Assembly: GCA_947591475.1 (NCBI GenBank) | Contig: CANQDE010000005.1 | Coordinates: 62,001-126,000, forward strand | Source of the DNA: an uncultured Alistipes sp. | Lineage (GTDB): Bacteria > Bacteroidota > Bacteroidia > Bacteroidales > Rikenellaceae | Reading direction: 5' to 3' | Length of the DNA: 64,000 nucleotides | In this document: positions 1 through 8,518 of the stretch, piece after piece | Numbering within the stretch: position 1 is the first letter of the stretch | Layout: each line of letters opens with the position of its first letter | Position numbers and translations under genes: made by a program | Notes under the pieces: model-generated | The model's database searches: none | What the model was told of the DNA's origin: nothing | The model's input: only the letters and a program-made list of their open reading frames with translations

Positions 1-573
1 ATCGAAGAACGGCTGCTGACCCGTTTCAAGTGGGGGCTTTCGGCCCAGATCGGGCAACCCGACTACGACACGAAGGTGAAGATCATCCGCGCCAAAGCGA
101 AAAAGCTCGGGGCTGACATTTCGGACGAGGTCGTAACTTTCTTGGCGAACAACATTTCGGCCAATGTGCGCGAAATCGAAGGGGCGCTCTCGCTATTGTT
201 GGCGAACGTTTCGTTCCTCGGTCGAAAGATTACCATTTCGCTCGCCAAAGAGATCTTGAAGGTGTATGTGCAACTCTACCAGAAAGATATCACCATCGAC
301 CACATCATCGAGGTGGTATGCGACTACCTTCATCTGGATTTCAACCGGTTCAATTCGACGGAACGCACCCGCGAAATCGCCCAAGCCCGTCAAATAGCCA
401 TGTATTTGGCCAAGCAGCATACAAAAGCGCCGCTTACGACGATCGGTGCGGCAATCGGAGGACGCAACCATGCGACGGTGTTACACTCGTGCAAAGCGGT
501 CTCCAATCTGCTCGATACCGACAAAGCCTTCCGCCGACAGGTCGAAGAGATCGAAAAACTCGTGCTCGCCTGA
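1..573 (+). CDS. dnaA: Chromosomal replication initiator DnaA, C-terminal part
   Basis: These are the last 190 codons of DnaA; the frame is open from base 1, so the 5' part lies outside the window. Seen are the end of the AAA+ domain (beginning EERLLTRFKWGL) and domain IV, the DNA-binding domain that reads DnaA boxes at the origin. Its signature is IGAAIGGRNHATVLHS at about residues 148-163 of the fragment. The TGA stop is followed by a strong terminator. The family call is very safe; only the N-terminal domains and the start cannot be judged. Confidence 0.97.
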   Translation: MEERLLTRFKWGLSAQIGQPDYDTKVKIIRAKAKKLGADISDEVVTFLANNISANVREIEGALSLLLANVSFLGRKITISLAKEILKVYVQLYQKDITIDHIIEVVCDYLHLDFNRFNSTERTREIAQARQIAMYLAKQHTKAPLTTIGAAIGGRNHATVLHSCKAVSNLLDTDKAFRRQVEEIEKLVLA

Positions 574-627
574 CCTCCGCATTCCGCCGGAAACGCGGTC
601 AAAAGAGCATTTCACTTGACAACAACA

Positions 628-664
628 AAAACTTTCCGATTCGATCGGAAAGTTTTCTTTTTTT
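628..664 (+). terminator. Rho-independent terminator after dnaA
   Basis: A perfect 13-bp stem (628-640 with 644-656) around a TCG loop is followed by a run of T. The A-rich left flank could let it work weakly in the other direction too. Confidence 0.9.
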
Positions 665-782
665 GTATCCAGCGGCCCCCTTTTCGCCCTCCTTCGACCG
701 ATCGAATGCGCTCCTAACGGAAGTTCCGACCGCAACGCCTACAAAAATCGCATTCGACCGATGCAAATCCACAAAAATTTGT

Positions 783-790
783 TAACTTTG
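783..790 (+). promoter_or_regulatory. -7 box TAACTTTG upstream of a secreted hypothetical protein
   Basis: This matches the Bacteroidetes -7 consensus TAnnTTTG. Transcription would start near 797, so an ATG at 792 cannot be the usual translation start; the starts at 843 or 861 fit better. No clear -33 TTG is visible at the usual distance. Confidence 0.5.
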
Positions 791-860
791 AATGAAAATT
801 TTTCCGACTGAATACCGGTATCGCCTAATTCCACCTATTCCGATGACCCTAAAAATCCGA

Positions 861-1337
861 ATGCGAACCACGAAGAAAAAAGATCGCCGATGGATGATCC
901 TCGGAGCATTGCTGTGCAGCATCGCCACGTTGCAGGCACAGGAGCCGGTCGCGATAGGACAAAACCGAGAGCTGCCAATCGCCCCCGCAGTTGAAGCGCC
1001 GCAACCGATTATCGAATTGAAAAGGCTATCTTACAGACAATTGCTTGAAAAGACCAATCCACACGATCGGGAACGACGCATGATAAAGGAAGCCCTGGCT
1101 CGACGAGCTCAAGAACAGTCGATAATCGTACAACAACCTGCCCTCTGCCGACAAGAGGTGGGAACGTCCATCGAACTATGGCGGTTCAGGATAGGCAACA
1201 CTCCGAGCAATCGAAGTGTATTTCCGGATGCCGGTTTGGATGCTCGAACTTTGCACTTTCCGCTGCCACGCAATATGACACCCGGGAACCGCATAACAGG
1301 GAGCAGGGTGGCACCGAATGGGCAAATCAAACGGTAA
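861..1337 (+). CDS. Secreted hypothetical protein
   Basis: Unrecognised protein of 158 residues. The chosen start gives a clean signal peptide: a basic n-region (MRTTKKKDRRW), a hydrophobic core and a likely signal-peptidase I site after LQAQ. In-frame ATGs at 843 and 792 exist, but 792 lies too close to the TAACTTTG box to be transcribed. The mature part is rich in Arg, Pro and Gln, with no domain I recognise and no further membrane segment. Export to the periplasm is inferred from the leader alone. It stands alone between dnaA and recA. Confidence 0.55.
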   Translation: MRTTKKKDRRWMILGALLCSIATLQAQEPVAIGQNRELPIAPAVEAPQPIIELKRLSYRQLLEKTNPHDRERRMIKEALARRAQEQSIIVQQPALCRQEVGTSIELWRFRIGNTPSNRSVFPDAGLDARTLHFPLPRNMTPGNRITGSRVAPNGQIKR

Positions 1338-1391
1338 CAACTCGATAACCGAATCAATTAAAATAATAATTTAGATAAAACGATAAACAAA

Positions 1392-2408
1392 ATGGCTGAA
1401 AAAACACAAGTGAACGCAGACAAGCTCAAAGTGCTGAATGCGGTAATGGAAAAGATCGAAAAGGATTTCGGCAAAGGTTCCATCATGCGCATGAACTCCG
1501 AGGAGATCGCCGATATTCCGGTCATTCCGACCGGTTCGATCACCCTCGACATGGCGCTCGGCGTGGGCGGTTATCCCAAAGGCCGCGTCATCGAGATTTA
1601 CGGACCCGAATCTTCGGGCAAAACGACCTTGGCTATCCACGCCATCGCCGAAGCGCAAAAAGCGGGCGGCATTGCCGCATTCATCGACGCCGAACACGCC
1701 TTCGACAGTTTTTATGCCCAGAAATTGGGGGTAGATGTCGACAATCTGCTGATTTCGCAGCCCGACAACGGCGAACAAGCCCTTGAAATCGCCGATTCGC
1801 TGATTCGTTCCAGCGCCATCGACATCATCGTCATCGACTCGGTGGCCGCACTCACTCCGAAAGCCGAAATCGAAGGCGAAATGGGCGATTCGAAGATGGG
1901 GTTGCAGGCCCGACTGATGTCGCAGGCTCTGCGCAAACTCACATCGAGCATCTCGAAGACCAAAACTGTCTGCATCTTCATCAACCAGCTGCGCGACAAA
2001 ATCGGCGTCATCTACGGCAATCCGGAGACGACGACGGGCGGCAATGCACTGAAATTCTATGCCAGTGTGCGAATCGACATCCGACGTGTTTCGGTCATCA
2101 AGGACGGCGAAGAACAGCTCGGAACCCGTACGCGCGTAAAGATCGTAAAGAACAAGGTGGCACCTCCGTTCAAACGAGCCGAATTCGACATCATGTTCGG
2201 CGAAGGCATCTCGAAAATCGGAGAGATCATCGACCTCGGCGTCGATTACGGCGTAATCAAGAAAGCGGGCTCGTGGTTCTCTTACGGAGACAAGAAAATC
2301 GGTCAGGGCCGCGATGCGGTAAAAGATTTGCTGAAAACCGATGAAGCATTGGCCACCGAAATCGAACAGAAAGTGCGTGAAGCGATGAAGAATACGCACG
2401 AAGAATAG
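1392..2408 (+). CDS. recA: Recombinase RecA
   Basis: RecA (338 aa) forms the ATP-dependent filament on single-stranded DNA for strand exchange and SOS signalling. The P-loop GPESSGKTT lies at residues 71-79, and the conserved core continues through [22 protein letters not shown] and NQLRDKIG. Length and co-linearity are normal and there is no intein. The ATG at 1392 follows an AT-rich leader. The next gene starts 60 bp downstream, so cotranscription with the (p)ppGpp enzyme is possible. I see no LexA-type operator. Confidence 0.98.
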   Translation: MAEKTQVNADKLKVLNAVMEKIEKDFGKGSIMRMNSEEIADIPVIPTGSITLDMALGVGGYPKGRVIEIYGPESSGKTTLAIHAIAEAQKAGGIAAFIDAEHAFDSFYAQKLGVDVDNLLISQPDNGEQALEIADSLIRSSAIDIIVIDSVAALTPKAEIEGEMGDSKMGLQARLMSQALRKLTSSISKTKTVCIFINQLRDKIGVIYGNPETTTGGNALKFYASVRIDIRRVSVIKDGEEQLGTRTRVKIVKNKVAPPFKRAEFDIMFGEGISKIGEIIDLGVDYGVIKKAGSWFSYGDKKIGQGRDAVKDLLKTDEALATEIEQKVREAMKNTHEE

Positions 2409-2468
2409 GCAATCGGAATCGAGTGTCGGCGCGAAAGCCGAACGTGTACCAACGTAAACCGCATTTTT

Positions 2469-4685
2469 ATGGGATATTCTGCCGAAGACGAAGCCCTTAT
2501 CAAGGAGAAATGGGACGACTTGTTGCTGTCGTGTACCAAAATATGCAAGAACGATGAAGACTGGAACTTCATCAAACGGGCATTTTTCCTTGCCAAGGAG
2601 GCGCACGAGGGGGTCAGACGCCGTTCGGGCGAACCTTATCTGCTCCATCCGATCGCCGTGGCCAAAATCGTCATCGACGAGATCGGATTGGGCGTGAAGT
2701 CCGTCGTCGCTGCCTTGCTGCACGACGTCGTGGAAGATACGGAGTACACCGTAGAGGATATGGAACGCATATTCGGTGCGAAAATCGCCTCAATGGTCGA
2801 CGGACTTACCAAGATGTCGGGGGTATTTAACGCCGACACATCCGAACAAGCCGAATATTTCCGCAAAGTGCTGCTGACCTTGTCGGACGACGTTCGCGTG
2901 ATTCTCATCAAGATCGCCGACCGGCTGCACAACATGCGCACGCTTGGGGCGATGCCGCTCAACAAGCAGATCAAAATCACGGGAGAGACCATCTATCTGT
3001 TCGCACCGTTGGCCTATCGGCTGGGGCTTTATTCGATAAAGAGCGAACTGGAAGACCTCTGCATGAAATATCGGTTTCCGCAACAATATGCCGAGATTTC
3101 CCAAAAATTGCAGGAAAGCGAAGCGACCCGACAGGAGTTCATCAACAAATTCAATGCTCCGATCATCGCTGCGCTCAACCGCGACAACATCAACTACGAG
3201 ATTTCGGGCCGCGTGAAAAGCATCTACTCGATATGGAGCAAAATGCAGCGCAAGCAGATTCCTTTCGAGGAAATTTACGATCTTTTCGCCATCCGCATCG
3301 TATTCAATCCGTTGCCGTTTCCGTCGGAAAAGACCCAATGCTGGCAGATTTACTCGACGATCACCGACATCTATACGCCGAAACCCGACCGGTTGCGCGA
3401 CTGGATTTCGATGCCCAAGGCGAACGGCTACGAAGCGCTTCATTCGACCGTGATGGGGCCGGACGGCGTGTGGGTAGAGGTTCAAATCCGCACCCAGCGC
3501 ATGGAGGAGATCGCCGAGCGTGGATTCGCCGCCCATTGGAAATACAAGAAAGCGACTTTTTCGCAGGACGAAGATGAATTCGACAAGTGGCTGAAACAAA
3601 TTCGAGCCGCATTGAACAGTCCGACGGAAAATGCCGTCGACTTTCTCGACAACTTTAAATTGTCGCTATATACATCTGAAATAGTAGTGTTTACACCAAA
3701 AGGCGAGTCTCGAAAAATGCCGTATGGGGCGACCGCTCTCGACTTTGCATACGACATTCACTCGAAAATCGGCAATAGTGCGATCAGTGCGAAAATCAAC
3801 CACAAATTAGAGCCGATCACGACACAGATCAACAGCGGCGACCAAATCGAAATCATCACGGCCGAAACGACGCATCCCAAACCCGAATGGCTGGAGGTCG
3901 TAACCACGGCCAAGGCCAAACAAGCGATCAAGAATTTTCTGAAACGCGAACGTCAGAACAACATCGAACGCGGCCAACAGATGCTCGAAGAGCAGATGAA
4001 AGCGTTGAATATCAACTTGAGCGGTAGGGTATTGCGTAAAATCATACCGATTTACGAAAGCAACAACAAAGACGAACTGTACAGTAAAATCGGCGCAGGC
4101 ATCATCTCGTTGGACAATTTAGACAAAATTCTGAAAAGCAATTCCCGCAACAAGCTACTCAAATTCTGGACGCTTTTCATCCCTAAAAAGGAAGGAGACG
4201 AGGGCGAAGAGAATACGCCCAACGACGAATTACCGGAATCGAAACAGCCCGAAACACCGCAGCAATTCGTAATCGCCGAATGCTGCAAACCCATACCGGG
4301 CGACAAAGTCGTAGGGTATCGGGATCCGGCGACGAACAACATCATCGTACACAAAGCCAACTGCGACGAACTGAATCGATTGGCTTCGCAGTTCGGGAAA
4401 AACATCGTCAAGGACGAAATCAAATGGTCGCAGCACAAGGCCATGTCCTATTTGGTAACCGTTGAATTGCGAGGGCTCGACCGTCTGGGGCTATTGCTCG
4501 ATTTGGCGAAGGTCGTCAGCGGCGATTTCAGCATCAACATCCGTGAAATCAATATCCACAGTCACGACGGCATCTTCGAAGGAGGCATCAGCTTGTATGT
4601 GAAAGACGCGGAGAGCCTGCAAGCCGTCATGGACCGCCTGCGCAAAATCAAAGGAATTGAAACCGTGAAACGGACAATAAATTAA
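2469..4685 (+). CDS. rsh: Bifunctional (p)ppGpp synthetase/hydrolase (Rel/SpoT family)
   Basis: This long RelA/SpoT homologue (738 aa) makes and degrades the stringent-response alarmone. Domains in order: HD hydrolase (about 45-200, with LLHDVVEDT and IADRLHNMRT), nucleotidyltransferase (about 240-370, with YDLFAIRI and VEVQIRT), TGS (about 395-455) and a C-terminal ACT domain (about 660-735). Both the HD residues and the synthetase acidic residues are present, so both activities are expected (inference). It is followed 6 bp later by a small membrane protein. Confidence 0.96.
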   Translation: MGYSAEDEALIKEKWDDLLLSCTKICKNDEDWNFIKRAFFLAKEAHEGVRRRSGEPYLLHPIAVAKIVIDEIGLGVKSVVAALLHDVVEDTEYTVEDMERIFGAKIASMVDGLTKMSGVFNADTSEQAEYFRKVLLTLSDDVRVILIKIADRLHNMRTLGAMPLNKQIKITGETIYLFAPLAYRLGLYSIKSELEDLCMKYRFPQQYAEISQKLQESEATRQEFINKFNAPIIAALNRDNINYEISGRVKSIYSIWSKMQRKQIPFEEIYDLFAIRIVFNPLPFPSEKTQCWQIYSTITDIYTPKPDRLRDWISMPKANGYEALHSTVMGPDGVWVEVQIRTQRMEEIAERGFAAHWKYKKATFSQDEDEFDKWLKQIRAALNSPTENAVDFLDNFKLSLYTSEIVVFTPKGESRKMPYGATALDFAYDIHSKIGNSAISAKINHKLEPITTQINSGDQIEIITAETTHPKPEWLEVVTTAKAKQAIKNFLKRERQNNIERGQQMLEEQMKALNINLSGRVLRKIIPIYESNNKDELYSKIGAGIISLDNLDKILKSNSRNKLLKFWTLFIPKKEGDEGEENTPNDELPESKQPETPQQFVIAECCKPIPGDKVVGYRDPATNNIIVHKANCDELNRLASQFGKNIVKDEIKWSQHKAMSYLVTVELRGLDRLGLLLDLAKVVSGDFSINIREINIHSHDGIFEGGISLYVKDAESLQAVMDRLRKIKGIETVKRTIN

Positions 4686-4691
4686 ATAGAT

Positions 4692-5042
4692 ATGGAAAGC
4701 ATATTAAGTATCGCATTAGCTGTTTTCATCGCGATTTCAATATACAGAAAGTGCTTGAAGCAAATGAAGTCGACAAAACCGGTCGAACAAAAACCAGAAG
4801 ATACACCGGCGAATTACGCAGAAAAAATCCGTCAATACAAGGAAAAACATAGCAGCCGAACATTAAAAAAATCCCGACACATGAATCCGATCCAAAATGC
4901 ATCATCCGCTCCTCAAAATAGCGAAATCGAAGTATCGGAAGTCGAAAAAACAGCCGAAAACAGCGAAAATCAGCAAGATTTCGACCTTCGGGCAGCTATT
5001 GTCTATTCGGAGATATTGAAGCCGAAATTCGACGAAAAATAG
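4692..5042 (+). CDS. Small membrane-anchored hypothetical protein
   Basis: A 116-residue protein with one N-terminal transmembrane helix (about residues 3-18), then a basic, Glu/Lys-rich tail predicted to be largely disordered. No known family recognised. It starts 6 bp after the Rel/SpoT stop and is probably cotranscribed. Composition is more A-rich than its neighbours. It may simply be a small lineage-specific inner-membrane protein. Confidence 0.6.
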   Translation: MESILSIALAVFIAISIYRKCLKQMKSTKPVEQKPEDTPANYAEKIRQYKEKHSSRTLKKSRHMNPIQNASSAPQNSEIEVSEVEKTAENSENQQDFDLRAAIVYSEILKPKFDEK

Positions 5043-5055
5043 GCAAATACGCATC

Positions 5056-5064
5056 GGGGGGGGG
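5056..5064 (+). repeat. Homopolymer run of nine G
   Basis: A G9 tract lies just after the stop of the small membrane protein, in a 161-bp gap before the HIT gene. It is outside any reading frame I would call. Confidence 0.9.
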
Positions 5065-5203
5065 TAACGCTATACGCCCAACAGAACCGTCTGAAATATA
5101 AGTGAGAAACAGCGATTTTAGCGCATCGATACGCTTTGCGAGAGTAAGGCGCTTATCTATGCCTTTAAACAACTAACAATCCTCAAAATAAACAATTCTT
5201 ATC

Positions 5204-5590
5204 ATGGCATCCATCTTTTCACGTATTATTGCCGGCGAAATTCCATCTTACAAAGTAGCCGAAGACGAAAACTATTACGCATTCCTCGACATCAATCCGC
5301 TTACGAAAGGGCATACGCTGGTCGTTCCGAAAAAGGAGGTCGACTATCTATTCGACCTCGACGACGAAACATTGGCCGGCATGATGGTCTTTGCAAAAAA
5401 GGTAGCCATCAAAATCAAGCAGAAAATAGCGTGCGCGAGGGTAGCTGTGGTCGTTTTAGGCATGGAAGTACCGCATGCACACATCCATTTGATTCCGATT
5501 CAGAGCGAAAACGAGGTCGATTTTCATCGTCCGAAGCTCCAGTTAGCGCCAGAAGAGTTCAAAAAAATCGCAGCTGAAATAGCTGAGTAA
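5204..5590 (+). CDS. HIT family nucleotide-binding hydrolase/transferase
   Basis: A histidine-triad protein (128 aa) of the HinT-like branch, small dimeric enzymes that act on nucleotide phosphoramidates. The N-terminal SIFSRIIAGEIPSYKVAEDE and the triad HAHIHL near residues 90-95 are diagnostic. Length is normal. The ATG at 5204 has an AT-rich, SD-less leader. It is followed by a strong terminator, so the unit ends here. The physiological substrate cannot be read from the sequence. Confidence 0.93.
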   Translation: MASIFSRIIAGEIPSYKVAEDENYYAFLDINPLTKGHTLVVPKKEVDYLFDLDDETLAGMMVFAKKVAIKIKQKIACARVAVVVLGMEVPHAHIHLIPIQSENEVDFHRPKLQLAPEEFKKIAAEIAE

Positions 5591-5627
5591 AGCGACGTTT
5601 ACATATCTATAATTCGCTTAAAAATAG

Positions 5628-5664
5628 GCAGATCGATTTTATCTGAATCGATCTGCTTTTATTT
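5628..5664 (+). terminator. Rho-independent terminator after the HIT gene
   Basis: A perfect 11-bp stem (5628-5638 with 5646-5656), a 7-nt loop and a following T-rich tail. Confidence 0.9.
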
Positions 5665-5681
5665 TATTTAACATAATATAT
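5664..5681. repeat. 18-bp direct repeat, left copy
   Basis: TTATTTAACATAATATAT here is identical to 6821-6838. The two copies bracket the HTH regulator gene and its upstream AT-rich block. Confidence 0.6.
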
Positions 5682-5764
5682 CCCGATAACAAAGCAAAAA
5701 CTTAATGATTTTATCCACCCATCCGCAATAACTGAAAATCATTCGAAAAATCGGCCGAAAGGGT

Positions 5765-5790
5765 GGCTTGTTTACAAAAGTAAACAAGCC
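5765..5790. promoter_or_regulatory. Perfect 11-bp inverted repeat (candidate operator)
   Basis: Arms 5765-5775 and 5780-5790 (GGCTTGTTTAC and its complement) flank AAAA. There is no T-tail, so a protein-binding dyad is more likely than a terminator. A related half-site TTGTTTACA recurs near 5802. A link to the downstream HTH regulator is inference. Confidence 0.4.
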
Positions 5791-6135
5791 ATAAATCGCA
5801 ATTGTTTACATTTATAACAAAAATCGAATGTTTCATGCCTGTTAATAGATACTATTGTAAATCATGGACAATAGAAATGTACTATCGTCAGAATTAGCCT
5901 ATCATTAGCGATCAAATGATTAAACATTAGAAAATTATCATTCGATAAATCAACATGTTACAGATTTTATCTAATATTACATACAAGCTATTAGACTAAA
6001 ATAGGGTAGCAGGACGATTTTAAGAGAAATAAGGATAAAATAAACACATAAAACACGATATATAACATAGTTATTACTATTATATACATATTTTATTCAA
6101 ATAAAATTAAGAGGCGGATTTTAACGATAAAACAA

Positions 6136-6185
6136 ATTTTACAATTATAAACTAATCGCCGATTTATTAACATTTTACAATTATA
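6136..6185. repeat. Pair of 14-bp direct repeats next to the HTH gene promoter
   Basis: ATTTTACAATTATA occurs at 6136-6149 and 6172-6185, 36 bp apart, ending 9 bp before the -33 TTG of the HTH promoter. The spacing is compatible with repeated regulator sites, but AT-rich sequence makes chance similarity possible. Confidence 0.4.
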
Positions 6186-6193
6186 GATTTTTC

Positions 6194-6224
6194 TTGCTTT
6201 ACAAAAGAAAAGTGTTTATATTTG
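6194..6224 (+). promoter_or_regulatory. Promoter of the HTH regulator gene
   Basis: TTG (6194-6196), a 20-bp spacer and TATATTTG (6217-6224) match the Bacteroidetes consensus. The predicted transcription start near 6231 leaves a leader of about 10 nt. Confidence 0.75.
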
Positions 6225-6240
6225 TAAAAAATTATGCAAA

Positions 6241-6723
6241 ATGAAGGAGAAATTGCAATTGTTGATGGAACGGCTCCAATTAAAACCCGGACAATTCGCT
6301 CGAATGCTCGACGTCAATCCGGCGATTATCTCCCACATTCTCGCAGAACGAAACAAACCGGGCGTCGATCTGCTCCAACGAATTCTCAGCAACTTTCCGC
6401 AAGTCAGTCCGGATTGGTTGTTGCTCGATTCCGGAGAGATGTTTCGAAATCCTTTGTCCAACAAAAATTCGACAGTTCCCGAACGATCGACATCCGAACA
6501 ATCTGAACAAACACTTTTTGCATCCAGTGCTCCAAACAGTACACAATCCGGAACGCACCCGAATTTGACCGACAGACCGAATGACGTCGAGCGAACCGAT
6601 GTAACGCAACTTTCGACCAAGGCCAATCCAACAACACCGAATAAAACGGTAACCCATGTCGTGCTTTTCTATGCCGATGGCACCTTCGACAGCTTTGTTC
6701 CGACAAACGACAAAAACAGATAG
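6241..6723 (+). CDS. XRE-like helix-turn-helix regulator
   Basis: A 160-residue protein with an N-terminal XRE/Cro-type HTH (about residues 3-60; FARMLDVNPAIISHILAER then DWLLLDSGEMF), a Ser/Thr/Asn-rich linker and a short conserved-looking tail (VVLFYADGTFDSF). This layout is common in Bacteroidales repressor-like proteins of phage or island origin. The ATG at 6241 lies about 10 nt after the predicted transcription start. Operator candidates lie just upstream, so autoregulation is plausible (inference). Its targets are unknown. Confidence 0.75.
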   Translation: MKEKLQLLMERLQLKPGQFARMLDVNPAIISHILAERNKPGVDLLQRILSNFPQVSPDWLLLDSGEMFRNPLSNKNSTVPERSTSEQSEQTLFASSAPNSTQSGTHPNLTDRPNDVERTDVTQLSTKANPTTPNKTVTHVVLFYADGTFDSFVPTNDKNR

Positions 6724-6820
6724 GTTCTTTTTATATAAGGTATAGAACGGATTTTACCACGAACAAATCTATAGAAGAAATTCAAGCATTCATACATGGT
6801 GTTCATGAACGAACCTGTTA

Positions 6821-6838
6821 TTATTTAACATAATATAT
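6821..6838. repeat. 18-bp direct repeat, right copy
   Basis: Identical to 5664-5681. It also forms the left edge of the promoter of the next gene. Confidence 0.6.
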
Positions 6839-6857
6839 ATATTAATTCATATCTTTG
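6833..6857 (+). promoter_or_regulatory. Promoter module ending in TATCTTTG
   Basis: The -7 box TATCTTTG is at 6850-6857. The whole 25-bp module recurs at 8907-8931 with two mismatches. The box overlaps a TTG at 6855 that would otherwise extend the downstream ORF, so the ATG at 6867 is the first usable start and would be nearly leaderless. Confidence 0.6.
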
Positions 6858-6866
6858 CAGAGCATT

Positions 6867-7622
6867 ATGGAAACAAGAAAAAATCGCACTAATACCAAAA
6901 ACACAATAGTGCGCGCACTATGCACAAATGTAAATTTCGACCTCGTAGAACGGCGGTACGACGATACTATGACTGCACTAATACCGATCGCGGACGGACG
7001 CCCGATTTTCGATATTCGATGCGACAAACAGACCACCAACTGGCGCGATGCTTACGAACGGTTCTTGTCGGTTCCCAAAAAGCTCAACCAATCGCGCGTC
7101 TATCGCCGCATGAACCCGACCGGCTTTCGCCTCCTCAACGTCGATCAAACGCAGATCGTTACCGATACGATCATCGCCGGCATCGACGAAATGGCAATCC
7201 TGCTAAATGGCCTGCTCCAAGAATTTGTAAGCGCCCGTCGAACCGTCGCGCGCATCCATGTACGTGCCCGCGCTACCATGATCGAGAATATCCCCGATAT
7301 TGTGCGAGACTGGCCCGACTGGAACCGCAAAGAATGGACGATCTACGAAGATAAGATGCAACGCAACGGCACCACGGCCGTATTTCATGTGGTCGCACCT
7401 ACGCACACGCTCGCGCACATCATCCACTCCCTCGCCGCTCGGATCAAAATCGAAGTTCGCAAAGTCATATTCCGGACGAACCAAATATGCGTCTATTCGA
7501 AAGATATGATCCCCGACGATTTACACCTACGATTCCGCAACAACGATGTTTTCGTCGCTCTCAACGATCGACAGATCAAACGTTTTCAAACTTTCGGCGT
7601 ATTCAAAAACAGAAAAGCATGA
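6867..7622 (+). CDS. Hypothetical protein of the accessory region
   Basis: Not recognised. The 251-residue soluble protein has no signal peptide or membrane helix; it is basic at both ends and contains a mixed alpha/beta stretch (IVTDTIIAGIDEMAILLNGLLQ). The start at ATG 6867 was chosen because the promoter box ends at 6857. It overlaps the next ORF by 4 bp (ATGA), which suggests translational coupling. Reading frame and codon use look genuinely coding. A phage or mobile-island origin is a guess from context only. Confidence 0.6.
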   Translation: METRKNRTNTKNTIVRALCTNVNFDLVERRYDDTMTALIPIADGRPIFDIRCDKQTTNWRDAYERFLSVPKKLNQSRVYRRMNPTGFRLLNVDQTQIVTDTIIAGIDEMAILLNGLLQEFVSARRTVARIHVRARATMIENIPDIVRDWPDWNRKEWTIYEDKMQRNGTTAVFHVVAPTHTLAHIIHSLAARIKIEVRKVIFRTNQICVYSKDMIPDDLHLRFRNNDVFVALNDRQIKRFQTFGVFKNRKA

Positions 7623-7875
7623 ACCGCAAACCCAATAACCAAGAACTGACCGTGCGCGATCTGTTCGATTTTGCAAGCGCTGCGCACCTCCTCGATGCCC
7701 CGCTCCGCATCTGCGACGGTATGGCCGTATCGTACTATCCCGAATTAAAATCGCTCGAAATCGGACGATATGAACTTGTCATCGACGTTTCCGATCTCCA
7801 ACCAGTCGAATTCGACGAACTCACCAAGTGGGCCGAAATAATCCCCCCCCCGAAAATGCGAATGAATTGCTTTGA
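7619..7875 (+). CDS. Small accessory protein with a C9 tract in its 3' end
   Basis: Unrecognised small acidic protein coupled to the preceding gene (ATGA overlap). As sequenced, the frame passes a run of nine C (7843-7851) at residues I-P-P-P and then stays open through a GC-rich, Arg/Ala/Ser-rich block to a TAA at 8516-8518. With ten C it would end at the TGA 7873-7875, giving a natural-looking C-terminus (PPPENANELL). The feature end given here assumes the ten-C frame. Either the tract is phase-variable, the gene is frameshifted, or a base was lost in assembly. Confidence 0.5.
7843..7851 (+). repeat. C9 homopolymer inside a reading frame
   Basis: Nine C residues inside codons 75-78 of the 7619 ORF. 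Changes of one C move the frame between an early stop and a 300-codon open frame. Confidence 0.9.
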
Positions 7876-8480
7876 TTGCACCCGCGGCGCCCGAGCTCTT
7901 GGGCGGGGCTCAGGCGCCGCGCGTCCTTTGACGCTTCACGCCCCTGCGGCCTCGCTTGCTTCGCATTCGCTCGCTGCGGCGGCGCGGCGGCCGCCATGTA
8001 TCGAATTTTTAAGCAGCGGCCGCCATTCGCGCCGCTCCCTCGGCCTTGCCCCGTGCCCCCACCCTATGCGGTGCTCCTTGCGGGGCTCACGCGCTGCGTC
8101 GTTCGGCGCGCCGCGGACCGCTTCGCTCTCCTCCGCGGCTTCGGCCTCTCTCCTTGGCGATCGCCCCGCCGCGTCGCGGTTCGCTCGCTCCGCTCGCCCT
8201 ATCGGGCGCCACCTTGCGGCGCCCTTTGCGCTCGCGGGCTCGCGCCCCCTGTGTGTCGGCATCCGCTCCGCGTGCCGGCGCTCCCTGCGCTTCGCTCCGG
8301 TCGCTGGCGCTCGGTCGGGCGCTTCGCACCTCCTCCCTCGCGTCCGGCCCGCTGCGCGGGCGGCGTTTTCCCGCCGCCCTTGCCGGTCAGCGCCTGCGGC
8401 GCCTCTGTTGCGGCTCGCTCCGCTCGCCGCCCCGAAATTTACATTCGGCATCGTCCGACACCCCTCGAATTGTATTTATG
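7876..8480. other. Very GC-rich, degenerate-repeat block of unknown role
   Basis: About 570 bp (7876-8445) built from GC-rich words such as GCTCGCTCCGCTCG and GCGGCCGCC; 44 of 60 bases at 8101-8160 are G or C. Several frames are open on both strands merely because stops are rare, and their translations are low-complexity Arg/Ala/Ser/Pro, so I do not call a gene. GCGGCCGCCAT occurs twice (7987-7997, 8016-8026) around an AT-rich 18-bp gap. It may be a structured non-coding element or a foreign insert. Confidence 0.6.
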
Positions 8481-8485
8481 CTGTA

Positions 8486-8514
8486 TTGATATTCAACCTC
8501 AAAAATTACATTTG
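8486..8514 (+). promoter_or_regulatory. Promoter overlapping the start of the 8519 ORF
   Basis: TTG (8486-8488), an 18-bp spacer and TACATTTG (8507-8514). Transcription would begin at about the ATG at 8519, so the mRNA would be leaderless or use a later start. Confidence 0.55.
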
Positions 8515-8518
8515 TTAA

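Larger units (their letters stand above)
5665..6193. other. AT-rich non-coding block
   Basis: No convincing gene is seen. Base composition is far from the core genes: only 11 of the 60 bases at 6061-6120 are G or C. The block holds a perfect inverted repeat and paired direct repeats upstream of the HTH gene promoter, consistent with a horizontally acquired or regulatory region. Confidence 0.6.

Noticed and set aside
7936..8451. Long open frames on both strands in the GC-rich block
   Set aside because: Translations are low-complexity Arg/Ala/Ser/Pro, and stops are rare simply because the block is GC-rich; no frame has start, promoter and composition of a gene.
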